64,000 nt of DNA from the NCBI GenBank assembly GCA_905250025.1, contig CAJNOJ010000136.1, forward strand, positions 4,902-68,901, read 5' to 3'. Numbering within the stretch: the stretch's first letter is position 1; every line of letters begins with the position of its first letter. Below are positions 43,742 through 56,500 of the stretch, piece by piece. Made by a program: the position numbers and the translations under genes. Below the pieces are notes generated by a model, which had not been told where the DNA came from, made no database searches, and worked only from the letters and a program-made list of their open reading frames with translations. The stretch comes from Adineta ricciae (lineage: Eukaryota; Rotifera; Eurotatoria; Adinetida; Adinetidae).

Positions 43742-45923
43742 CTACGCGTGCGTCAATTTCAAAGGGTGACGATGAACAGAATTTCGTCGAGACGTGCTTA
43801 CTGCTGCAGGTGTCGAATGTTTCGAGTGGTTTATAGATTTTGATGTTGACGCCGTTGATGTAGTCGAGTGTTTCGAAACAGATAATTGTCTGGATTTAAT
43901 ACCTGACGGAGCTTCAGCAGTAGGCTCCGCTGTTGTCACCATTTGCAGGGATGATAATGGTGGAATAGCTGACTTCCGATAGGTTGAACTGTGATGAACG
44001 TTGTATAGTTCAATGAGTTTATCAACATCTTGTTGCCAGACATAATGTTGCTTGAGAAAGTGACTACGTTTTGAACGCATACTCTCGTCGGTTTTGGTTG
44101 ACATTGATTGTTGATCGAAAATTTTCGGTTCAGTCTGTTCACAGCGAAACAGTTCTTCAGGTCGCAGACCAAATAGTTCTTCGGGTTTATTGTAACGACT
44201 GGTTGGTCCGGTAGCTTCTCGAATTTGACATAATAGATCGTTCGATTTCGAAGACGAACGATGTGTTACTGCAGAAGTTGAACGCGTAGGACAAGCTGGC
44301 TGAAGATAGGTTTCAGTTGAATGAGTTTGTTTTGTCGTTGTGGAAGCCGAATCGAATCGATCATTTGGTAGAACTTTCTGTTTCGTTGGTGCTGATAATG
44401 CTTGTTTTTGCTTGATTTTTGCAGAACTCAAACCTGATGGCGGCAGACTGATGTGCACTGTGGTTTTGGGACGCAGAATTCTGGAACTGGATGTTTGTTG
44501 ATACGTCTGAGAAGCGCTTGACTTAGATTGATTGGTTTCATTTTCGGTTTTTAATCCATTCGATTTACTTATGCTAAGATCATCAATGGATATTTGGGTT
44601 TTACTCGATGTTTTATGAATGAATGAGGAGTTTTGATCTTTGAAAACCGAAGAATTATTCGATCGTTGTTGACTTAGTAATTGTATTCGAGGACTGATAC
44701 GACCGGATGGATGGAAATTCTCATTGTCGTCATAGCTGATCTGAGATTTTTTCGTGCGCGATAAAATGTGCGAATCATTAACTAATACTTGCGTACTAAT
44801 ATAACGAGCACCATTGACTGTTGTTGATTTAGTTTGATCGTGACCGTTAATGGGTGTCGATAGCTGTGGTGCTTCTTGTTTTGAATGTCGAATATGTTTG
44901 TCTTGCTGGCAAAGGTTAGCTAATCGAGTTGAATAACTACTATCGCTATCGTTAAAAATGATTTTAAGCAAACTAAATGGCATTGTTGCAGATAGATGAT
45001 TCACTTTGTTCGAGAGAAATTTGTTTTTCTTTGATATTGTTGTCGGAACGTATCCCGTCTCGATAATTGTCGACGGATTCTCATAGATCGATAAAGGACG
45101 TGGTACAACAAAGAATTCATCACTATCACGATGGGTTATTTGATTTGCACATTCAATGTGTCCATATTTGAGAGCAAGAACTGCAGCCGAACAGCCTGAA
45201 GGCAACCATAAATTGTTTTAATAAATACTCAAAGAGAAAGCCAATCATGTCGAATTTACCTTCACGATTTACATATCTATCGAGACGAATACCAATTCTC
45301 TCTGCTGATTTCATAAGCAATTCAGCTATGTCACAATTACCTTGACACGTACGAAAAAGTACAACAGTTCTCGTTAAGCATACAAAAGAAGTCAAGTCGT
45401 TTACCTGTGATAGCAACATAATGTAAACAGGTATTTCCTTCGCAATCCTGTGCTTCAATATGAAAATCCAAACAAGATAGATACAGCTGAACGAGCTCGA
45501 TACGTTGAACAGCACAAGCATGATGCATTCTGCATGATAAAAAACTAATCAAGTTCAGAAAGAATTGTAAACAGAAACATACGCATTGCGTCTTGCATGA
45601 TCTTCTAACGCAATTTTTGCTCCTTTTTCCAATAAATTATGTGCCAACGATAGACTCCACCGATCATTTTCCACGTAGGCACATAAAATCAACGGTGTAC
45701 GAAGTTGACTATCGCGTTCATTCGGATCATAATGAAGTTCTAATAAGTACCTTACCGAACGAAAATAGCCATGCTGAATAGCAAATGGTACATTGTAATG
45801 CTTGGGTATCGATGGTGCAAGTGTTGTTGAATTGGTTTGATGACTATATTCTGTACCGTTATCATAGATGGTAGTCGATGATAATGGCATGGTCGTTGGT
45901 GGTAGTCGAGATGAAAGAAGCAT
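43742..45923 (-). CDS. Ankyrin-repeat protein with long Ser/Thr-rich tail
   Basis: Four coding exons. The N-terminal part carries about four ankyrin repeats: AIQHGYFRSVRYLLELHYDP, RTPLILCAYVENDRWSLSLA, LHHACAVQRIELVQLYLS, then GNTCLHYVAITG and AAVLALKYGHIECANQI. The C-terminal 450 residues are low-complexity, rich in Ser, Thr, Gln and Lys, with no known domain, ending HRHPLKLTHA. The start Met (MLLSSRLPP) follows a TATTGTAG acceptor by about 10 bp. The ankyrin part probably binds a protein partner; the partner and process are unknown. It is convergent with the CFAP97D-like gene, stops 130 bp apart. Confidence 0.8.
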
Positions 45924-47532
45924 TGTAAGACGTTCTACAATATCAGTATGACTATTTAGGTGATGTAAAACACTTGAAAAGCTTCGTTAAAGAAAAAAAA
46001 CTGATAAGAATGAACAAGGAATTGTCTCTCTAGGAACGAGATAAAGAAACTGAACTGGTATAGTTCATCTGTGAATGATTATTGAAACGAACGAGCTGAA
46101 ATGAAATGGCAACAAGTGTCTCGCGTTCTTTGCTCTCATTATTTTTCTTTCGCTCGTTGTGATTCTTGTAGAAAGAAGAAAAATAAATTAAATATACACG
46201 CTCAAGAAAAAAGCAAGTACGATTATCATGAAGGAGAAACTGTGAGTAATTTGTTTGTATGATTACAACGTTCTTCTGTTTATCTTAGGTGGACACAAAA
46301 CAAACGTTTTTTCCGCTATTTTTTGACAATCTACTTTACTCTTTCGATGCAGCTTGTCTCATCGAATCTGTTCTCTTTCGGTTTTCTGTTTTATTTGACT
46401 TCGATTTGTTTGTCATATATGATGCTTCACCCTTCTCTAAGCAATATGAATTTGACTTTTTTTTTCTCGTCGTTGCTTTCGAGTTTTTTTCCGCTGAAGA
46501 TATTTTCATATAATTAATCACATCGAACGAAAAAAAAATAGACACAAGTGGGATGTTTTGCAAGAGAGAATTTCTAGTTAAGTAGTAGATAAATAATAAT
46601 GTAGCCTTGAGAAATGGATTTATTAAAAAGAGTTTCAAGTGAAAAGAAAGGGCACGTTGAAGTTTTCTCTTCTACTGCAGTCAATATGTCAATAAAATAA
46701 TCAACGTCTGTCGATGAAAATCGGTTTGAAAAGGAAATGTGTTGAATTAAATCTCAAGCTTTTCTCATTCATTTCGATGATTACTCCACAAATTGATAAT
46801 CAACTTAAAAGGTTTCTCTCGATGAAATTATGTTGCGCTTGGGTTGATCGATGTATCATTTGAATAATTATAATATTGTCAAACATTTGAGTTGACTATT
46901 AATTTTCTATGCGTTGTTGAGATTGTATAATTTAACTTGTATGTAGAGGTATATATTTCTGTCAAGGATGCTTATGGCGTTTACTGCCACATAGAACAAA
47001 CCAAACTAACCTTCAGACACAGGTTTCTATGGTACTATTCAGGAATTCTTTACAAGATCAGATAGAATGAGAACAATTGTGCCTTGACAGAAACTAATTG
47101 CATTACTTGTCAAACTAACGTAAAGGATAGGTATTAACATTGTTCTTAGAAGAATTTAGCAATTATACATGTCCTTTGAGATGTGGAACAGTGGACATTA
47201 TATAGATCATGAGAGTATTTTAATTGAGTTCATATTTTTCAGCGCTTTCGAGCAAGTTTGTCCGATGTGTGTTTGATGTTGCAATACTTTTTATTTTGAT
47301 GACTAGATAGACGACAAAAAAAAAGAGAAATAACCAATCAAACAAACAAAATCTACTAAACATTACACACACACATACATAATACTAGCAGAAGTAAACT
47401 TGTAGAAAAAGAAAACGCAACTGATCGATCTCACTGTTACAGAGTCATCATTAAGGTAAAAGAAAGCAAATGAATATACCTGAGAGAGAAGAAAGAAAAT
47501 ATAACATAAAATATGCAATTCTTGTATCGTAT
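45924..47532. other. Intergenic region, ankyrin gene upstream and collagen 3' flank
   Basis: 1.6 kb of AT-rich DNA with no supported gene. It presumably includes the collagen 3' untranslated region near 47,400-47,530, where there is a short CA-rich run. Confidence 0.5.
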
Positions 47533-50500
47533 TTAAATCTTCTTCACTTGTGCAAAAAATGCAGATGGACCACTCGCAGTTTGTTTAAATAGATTAGCAT
47601 GACACACGGCACATCGACTAACATGTTGCCGTTGTGTGCCTGATTTTAATGTTAATAGTTTAGGCTTTTCGAAACCAGTATATTCATCCAATGTAGCGAG
47701 ATAGAATGTCATCATGTTCGGATAGTAGTTGCAGTGTGAATGATCTTTACAATGAAAATAGGGTCGATCGTGATATTTTTCCAGACATGAACCAGGTGAT
47801 TGTAAACTTTGTTGATCACCTCGACCACCATCGGCTGATGTGAATACAAAACTATATCCAGTCCAGAGAAGATCGTAGCCTTCTGGACATGTGGGAACAC
47901 GTTGCGATTGACTGTGAATTGCAAATACAGGTGTTGGAGATTCACAAACAACACAGCGACTTAAGTGATTGGGTAAATCACGTGATTCAAATGGTGACAT
48001 ACTGGCTGACATCGGTTCATTGGTTGATAACCAATATGAATAGTCGTTGCGTGATGCATAATGACACGAATTACCAATATCACAAAACAAGAATGGCATA
48101 GCACTGAAACGGCGCAAACAACTGCCAGAACCACCTGAATCGCACAAAAGAGAGTTCAAAGATGTTTTGTCCGCTTGAAAAAAAGATTCTCTTACCAAGA
48201 TCTTGATGAGCAGCATATGTATCACCTTGCATACCCATGAATGAATAGCCATCTTGCATTTTTGTTGTTGAATATGGACATTGTGGCACTGTTTTATCTT
48301 GACTGTGTCTAAAAGTAGAAAAATTCCAGAATATATATCTTTGTTCAGCAACCGGGAATAGCGTACCGTGCAAATACGAATGAACCTTCTCCAGTGTCCC
48401 CTGGTGGACCTTGTGAACCAGCAATACCTATTGAAGAGAGACAGAAGAGCATGTATTACGGCATAACATTTCACAGTGCAAGTATAGATTACCTGGTGGA
48501 CCTGGTGGACCGTTTAAGCCGGGTCTACAAGGATAGAATTGAATGTGAGAGTAGAAAAAAAGCAGTAACAATAACGTACACTCCAGCAAATCCAACATCA
48601 CCAATTGAACCACGAGCACCTAATGAGCCTGGGTTACCTATTGGGAAGAAAAGATGTTCTCATTATTTTACTTTCTCTGTTGCGCGACAGATTTTACCTG
48701 GACTTCCAGTAAGACCCACTTGACCCGGATATCCTTTTGCTCCAGGAAAACCAGCTCGACCAGGTATGCCAGCAGCACCTTGAAAATCGACAATATTATT
48801 AGTGAGACACTATCCTTTCTTTTCATTTTTTTCTCACCTGGGAATCCTTGATCACCACGTTCACCTTTGGCACCTGGTTGCACAATAGTCTGAGTAACGA
48901 ACAAACGAAGATAAGAAAGTTTATCTTTGATTAGATTCTTACTTCTACACGGACTGCTTCTCCCTTTGGACCAGGTAGACCTGGAACACCTGGCTTGCCT
49001 GGTAAGCCTAGAACATCAATACAATGTTGGTAATATTCACTATGATAACAAGGGAGCAAAACATACCTGCATCACCTTGGTCACCTTTACGACCTGGAAG
49101 CCCTGGTAAGCCTTTAATGAATAACAAAGAGTATAGCGTAAGAAACACATTTATTATTGATTGAATAGTAGTTCTTACCTCCGGCACCAGGCTCGCCTCG
49201 CCTGCCAGGAAGTCCTGAATTGCCTGCTGGACCTGGTAGACCCTGAATAAAAGATGAATAAATTATGATTTTGTACGACCTCCAATAGGTTCTTACCGGG
49301 AGTCCTTTTGGACCAGGTAAGCCTGGGCTGCCTGGAAGACCATTGATTCCAACAAGACCTGGTGTACCTGAACAAAGAAAATCCTCCATGTTCACAAATA
49401 AGCACTACAATTAACATACCAGGAGGACCAGCTAAACCGGGCTTGCCATCTCGACCAGGAAATCCAGCGGTTCCCGGACGACCTGGTAAACCATCTAGAC
49501 CACGATCACCAGTTGGCCCTCGTGAACCAGTTGCTCCACGACCTAGAACGGAAGCGATCGTAACGTAGATTGATACTGTTGATTCCATTTACAACTACAT
49601 ACCATCACGGCCAGGAGGACCAGCTATACCCACGTCTCCAGGCAAACCTCTGCAATGAGACACCAATACGATCGAGAGTCTTCCAAAACAGTGAGCAACT
49701 TACTTAGGACCTGGCTGACCTGGAAGTCCACTACGACCAGGATCACCTCGAATGCCAGGCATTGAACGACCTCCTAAATAATTATGGTATGTGTTCGATA
49801 ATTCTGTTGTTCAGAACAGAATTAAATTAACGTACCGTTATCACCTGGTAAACCTTTGGTACCAGGGCGTCCAGGTAAACCAGCGTTTCCTTTTGGTCCG
49901 GGTAATCCATCTCTGCCTAAAATGACGAAATTATTCGTATAGTAGGTGAATAATAGTTGAACTAACCTCGTCGTCCATCTTTTCCTGGAATGCCTGGCAA
50001 ACCTTTTTCACCACGTAAGCCAGGATAACCATCGCGACCTGAAACGTATCAACAATCAGTGCTACATCTGAATCTCAGCAGTGTACGATTCTCACCTGGC
50101 ACTCCTGGTGGGCCAATAGGACCTGGAAATCCCTGAAATCAAACAATACCACATCTATTTCTTACTTGCCAGTGCTCAACTTACTGGGACACCTAGAAGG
50201 CGCAAAATCCAAAATAGATTTCAAAAAAGTTCAAATCACATATACATACCAGCGTCACCAATCATTCCGGCGAGTCCAGGCAAACCAGGTGCACCAATGT
50301 CACCTGTTTCTCCTTTTAGTCCTAGATCGAGAAATGATGACGATTAGGGATCGAAGTCGATTTCGTTTTACCTGGTTCTGTTGCTCGTCCATCGCGACCC
50401 GGTTCGCCACTCAATCCTTTAGCACCGGGTAGACCTGGTAATCCAGGACGGCCAGGAAAGCCCTATGCAAAAATAAATCAATTATAATGAATTTATCTAG

Positions 50501-53500
50501 AGCTAAGAAAAATTTGTGATAAATACCCGATCACCAGGAATTCCACTAACTCCAGGAAGGCCTACGTTAAAACAAATGACGTACATCCAAGAAATCAATA
50601 TGAGAGCTTTAGTCAAATGACTTACCACTTTGACCTACTAAACCTTTCATTCCAGGTAATCCAGGTGCGCCACTCAAGCCAGGTAGCCCTATTGAGATAA
50701 AATATAAATAAATTGCTTCAGTAATCTCAGTAGTCTACCTGGAAGTCCGACAAGACCAGGTTGACCTCGAGAGCCGACACCACCAGGAAGTCCAGGCTAC
50801 AGAAAAGGATAGAAGTATATCATGCAGTTTATTTGTCAAGGTGATACTACTTACAATACCACGAAAACCTGGAGCACCTGGCAGGCCGGGAAGACCAGGA
50901 AAACCACGATCACCTCGTATACCTGCAATAGATAATCATCATTAGAGTTTTATTAATAGTTTCTATAGTGATTTACCGTTGATGCCTTTGAATGCATCAC
51001 CCATTTCACCTTTCATGCCCGGTAAACCAGGACGTCCTATACGAAGAAACAGTGCTATTTAAAATTCATTATAATCATTAATATTACCATCACGACCAGG
51101 TAGGCCAGGCGCGCCTGGAAGGCCTGATAATCTGAAGAAAAACACATGCATAGTTAGATATAACTATCACCCGAAAAAGCAATTGCTTTTGCATACCCAA
51201 CTTCGCCTGGAAATCCTTTTGGTCCAACTAAAGACAAGATAATTGATCAATAGTTAAAGGAAAATGATACTCAATACATACATGCGCCAGAGTCGCCAGG
51301 AAGACCTTTAAGACCAGGTAGACCAGGCTCGCCAGATTCACCTGATAGAGGAAAGAAAAACAATATCATCATTTAGTCTTCTTCTTAGAGTATAACAGAC
51401 GTACCCATTTCTCCTTTTTGACCTGGTTGACTGTAACCACCGCCAAGACCTGGCTCTCCAACATCACCTATTAGTGCAAATGGACGAACGTGTTACTCAA
51501 AGACATCGAGTTGTTCGAGAAAGATTCACTGACCTGGGAGACCTTTTGGACCAGGGAAACCTGGTAAACCATTAGTACCAGGAGCACCAGAAATGCCTCC
51601 TGAATGAAGAGACATTCTTAGTATGATTCTGTGCAATGGACTGAGATCTACTTACGTTCACCAGGTACACCAGGACGGCCTATTTTACAGACAGAAAGAG
51701 ATATGTATGTATGTATACTGATTTCAAAAGAACAGCAAAGTATTCACCTTTCGGTCCAATTAAACCTGGGTAGCCATCTAAGCCGTTGTCACCACCTATT
51801 TACAAGTAGAAAAACATTGTCAATTACTATACCGAAAATATATGATTGCATACGTTCTCCTGGCTTGCCTTGAAAACCAGGTAAGCCATTTATACCTGAT
51901 CGACCCTATTGATGGATGTATAGAAGAGAATTATTTTCTTTAAACTATCTTACAGCATCACCAGGAAGACCACGAAATCCAGGAGCACCAGCTTTACCCG
52001 GTGGCCCAGCAATTCCAGGAGCTGAACAAAAGTAAATATGAATGTGCAATAGAGAGACGTTGTTAAAAAGAAATATTTACTTCCTGGTCGACCGCGAGCA
52101 CCAGGCAGGCCAGCGTCTCCCCACAAACTAGGTACAGTGCCACCTAGAGGAATTGTTAGAAATGTGCTTGTATGCAAAAGATGCAATAACTATACCTCTT
52201 TCTCCTTTCTGCCCTTGTGGACCAGAAGCTCCAGGTAAACCATTGAGACCTTCAAGTTCATTTAGATAAGTAATAAAAAGGAAAAAAGAATACGATTCAA
52301 TTACCAGGATTGCCAGGAAGACCACGTGGACCCAACGGACCCGCTTGAAAGAAATAGATTAGCTGGAATTTAGATTGGTTCGCTTTTTATAGCTTACGTA
52401 GTCCCGGTAAACCAGGTGCACCACGTGGACCAGTAACACCTTTTGCACCAGCACTACCTGATGGCCCAGCAGTCGTTGCAATAGCTGTTTCACCTCGTTG
52501 ACCCTATATACAAATTAAACCGTATGTATGATGGTTCCAATAGATGGAATAGATTTACTTTAGCGCCAGGCAAACCAGGAAGACCAGCTTGTCCGTTTAT
52601 TCCAGGGAGACCAGGTCTTAAAAGGAATGGATGGTACATCGATCTGTTTCGTTCAAACTAGTTCTATTACCGTCCATCAATACCAGGTCGTCCATCCATA
52701 CCCGGATAACCTACAGAAAGTTATTGAGATAGATGCACGCTTTTTCGTCAAGAAACTTTACCTTTAACACCATTTTCACCTGGCAAACCGGGGAAACCGG
52801 GACGGCCGCTGTCACCCTAGAATTGAATGATGATAGCATTAGTTCAGTGTTCTTATACGGAAAATTATAAAGCAATTTGTTCTTACCTTTACACCAGGGT
52901 ATCCATTTGCACCAGGAAGACCATCGCGGCCAGGTAAACCAGGAGCACCTAGTAGATGTGTGTTCAGCGTCGATCGAATTTTGCACGTAAAAACTTATTT
53001 ATCCACTTACCAGACTGTCCAGGATAACTAAACAATCGATACTATAGAAGATAATAGTACGAAAATACGGTATCTTACCCTGCGTCACCTGGGTATCCTT
53101 TGAGGCCTGGTGCACCAGGTGTGACCAATTGTATTGGAGCATCGTCACCGGGTGGACCAGGCAGACCAGGTCGTCCAGTTTTACCTTCGGGACCTCGTTC
53201 ACCTTGTTCACCACGTTCTCCACGAGAGAATACTTGACCAGGTGGACCAGGTGGGCCTTGTGTGCCTGTTAAGATAACACAGTAGGGTGAGTCTCACATC
53301 CTCACCTGGGAGATAAGCAAATGAATATACCTTTCGCTCCTTGAACACCTGGTGTTCCTTGACGTCCTACATCACCTGGAGCACCCTGTATTAGACAGAC
53401 ATAGATCATAGATAGATTTCAAAACAAGTATCGTACCCGTTGACCAGGTAAACCAGGAATACCGTCATAACTAGGGTAAACGAAAGTCAACGTGTCGAAG

Positions 53501-56500
53501 ATCTATTTTGTATTATCAGCTATTCCATACCCGTCACGTCCACTATTGCCAGGCTCGCCGACATCGCCACGGTAACCTTTGACACCCGATTCACCCGGTG
53601 CTCCTCGACGACCTACACCAAAAAGATTGAAAACAGTCTGATCTAACAATAACGGTTGTATTTTACCTTTAATTCCGTCAGCACCAATCATTTCACCTGG
53701 TTCACCTTTGCGTCCTGGTAAACCTGGATAACCATCTCGACCAGGTAAGCCCTAAAAAGAGGTTACTCATGTACTGTGCACGTCTTTTTCAATCAATCTT
53801 CTACTTACATCTGGCCCTGGGAGACCAGTAGGTCCAGATGGTCCAGCTGGTCCCACGTCACCTTTTTCACCTATATTAAAATATTACTTTAGTATTTCAC
53901 ATTGAATTGTATCGAGAAATATTATTAACCTCGAAATCCAGGCGCACCATTTAACTAAAGCAGATCAGTATCATCGTAACATATCCGGAAATCGTAGAAT
54001 AAACATAGACTTACTCCAGGCCGTCCACGATAACCTTGGCCACCGCGATCTCCTTGAAGACCAGGGACAGCTGGTGGGCAAAATCCACAACCACCAGATT
54101 CACCTTGAAGATAGAATTGATAGTATTAGATATCAAATCATACCCTACTCAAGATCGCTTACCAACATCACCTTTAGTACCAGGAATACCTAAACAATAA
54201 AATACCCTTCATTTTTATAATTATGCAAAATTAATGTCTAGTATCTACCTGGAAAACCTGGCACGCCGGGCGGTCCTGGTCGACCCGGATATCTATAAGA
54301 ATAAAACATTGGAGAAAATCTCAATTTTGATATATCTGAAATATTCACCCTTGAGGGCCAGTTGGACCATAGCCTTAAAAGAGGAGATAAAGATAAGTAT
54401 AGAGTTTCGGATATATTATATTTAAGGTATCTTTACCTTGATAGCCGCGATAACTTGCTTCGCCGGGCAGACCTACAAATATAAAAAATCAGTCATATTC
54501 TGATGTTGGTATATTCTTCTTATTTTTACCTGGTGGACCAGGTTCACCAATGTCACCCGGAGGTCCTGGAATACCGGGATCTAGAAAGCAATATATGATA
54601 GTTATGTAATCTACATTCACAAAATATTAACTTACATCCAGGACGACCAGAAAGGCCATTATTTCCACGAGGTCCTATAAAGAGAATTGGTTATTTCTGG
54701 AAAAATCTGAATCAACCGATAACTATACCGTATGTTTCTTCGCCAGGAAATCCTTTTTCTCCGGAACCACCTTTTTCTCCAGGAATGCCTAGAATAAATT
54801 CGAATTTATTACATATGAAATACATCGAAAGGAACAGATAACTTACCGCCAGGTCCTGGGGGTCCCGGTCGACCCGGAAGACCTAAATAAAACGATGAAA
54901 TGTAATTTCGACTGGAAATAAATCAACTTTTACTTACCATCAGCACCTCGATCACCCTTTTCAGCATCCGCTGTCTCTCCCATTGGACCAGGTGGACCAG
55001 GCAGACCGTAATCACCACGTTCACCTTTGATACCTTCTCGACCTGAGGAAAAAAACAGACAGTGTACTCTTCATCGTTGACAGATGATCTTCTATTACTC
55101 ACCAGGAAAACCAGAAGATCCAGGATAACCGTTCGGTCCAGCATCACCTGTCATTCCCTGTATAGAACACAAGAGTCAGGTATAAATAGTTCTATGAGTG
55201 TCAACACGAAATACGTACAGGATATCCTGGTGGTCCTGGAAGTGGTCGAGCACGTCGACTACCATAAGTCTATATTAAAATAAGAGAAGATTTCGAGCAA
55301 AACTGAGTATGAAAATTTGTTTACATACATTTGGACCATTGAAACCGTGATCACCTCGTTGTCCTTTCATGCCAGGATACCCAGGTTGACCGGCATCTAC
55401 AATTAAAAGATAAGTTTATCTTCAAACCAATCTTCTCAAGTTATTTTTTACCTCCAGGTAGACCGTCGTTTCCAGGTGGACCAGGCGGTCCTGAATGTAG
55501 TGAAAAAAATGTTTATTGAAAGCAAAGTATATCAATGTGATCTAACCTGCAGCTCCTTTTATACCAAATGGACCTTGTGGACCTTCTTTGCCCAATTTAC
55601 CCTGTTTGAAAAGAGCAATAGATCTAGATTTTATTTGCTATTCATTTACCTGTGGTCCAGGTGCACCAATATCACCTTTTTCTCCTTTAGGTCCTTGCAG
55701 ACCATCGATGCCCTAAATCAATCGTTTATATTATGATTTTCACATAGTATAACCAATTTGCATACCAAATAACCAGATTGACCACGATCTCCCCGGTAAC
55801 CTCGGTCACCGTCTGGACCACGTAGACCTGGTGGGCCTTGAACATTCGTGATACCTATAAAAATATCAGTGTGCCATTCGAGAGTAATATCAAGTTTGTA
55901 TATACCTCGTAAACGACCAAAAGACATGGAGTCTACTGGTGTCGGAGCATTATCACCTTAACAAAAAATAGGCTCACTTTAGAATATTATATCCTTCCTC
56001 CTTTTTTTGTGATATTATTTTCATACCTGGATCACCACGTTGACCTGAACAACGAAGAAAAAAATCGTCATAGAATAGACAATCAATCAAAGTAAGCTTG
56101 AATATTTTTTACCTTTGTTTCCATAACTTGTTGGTCCATCTTGTCCGGGAAAACCAGGATCTCCGATTGGTCCTTGTAAACCCTATGCAAACATGAGAAT
56201 CTGATTATCCCACACGAAGAGATAATTTCTCGAACACTTACATTTGCTCCTGGAGCACCTGGTGAGCCTGACAAGCCTGGCGTACCAGGAGGCCCAGGCC
56301 AACCCTACTCACATAAAATCCATTAAATAGATTATTTCTGAAATAAAATTGTTCTCTTCTTACCGGAACGCCAGCACGACCAGGCGGTCCAGGATCACCT
56401 CGTGGTCCCGCTATAACACCACCAAGACTACCTGCATCACCTGATTGTCCCTGATGTAATGAGAAGAATCATTAATAAATGAAAGGTTAACATTAAGATA

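Noticed and set aside
48394-49568. Plus-strand frames with Pro/Gly patterns opposite the collagen exons
   Set aside because: They are antisense shadows of Gly-X-Y codons and cross introns of the real gene.
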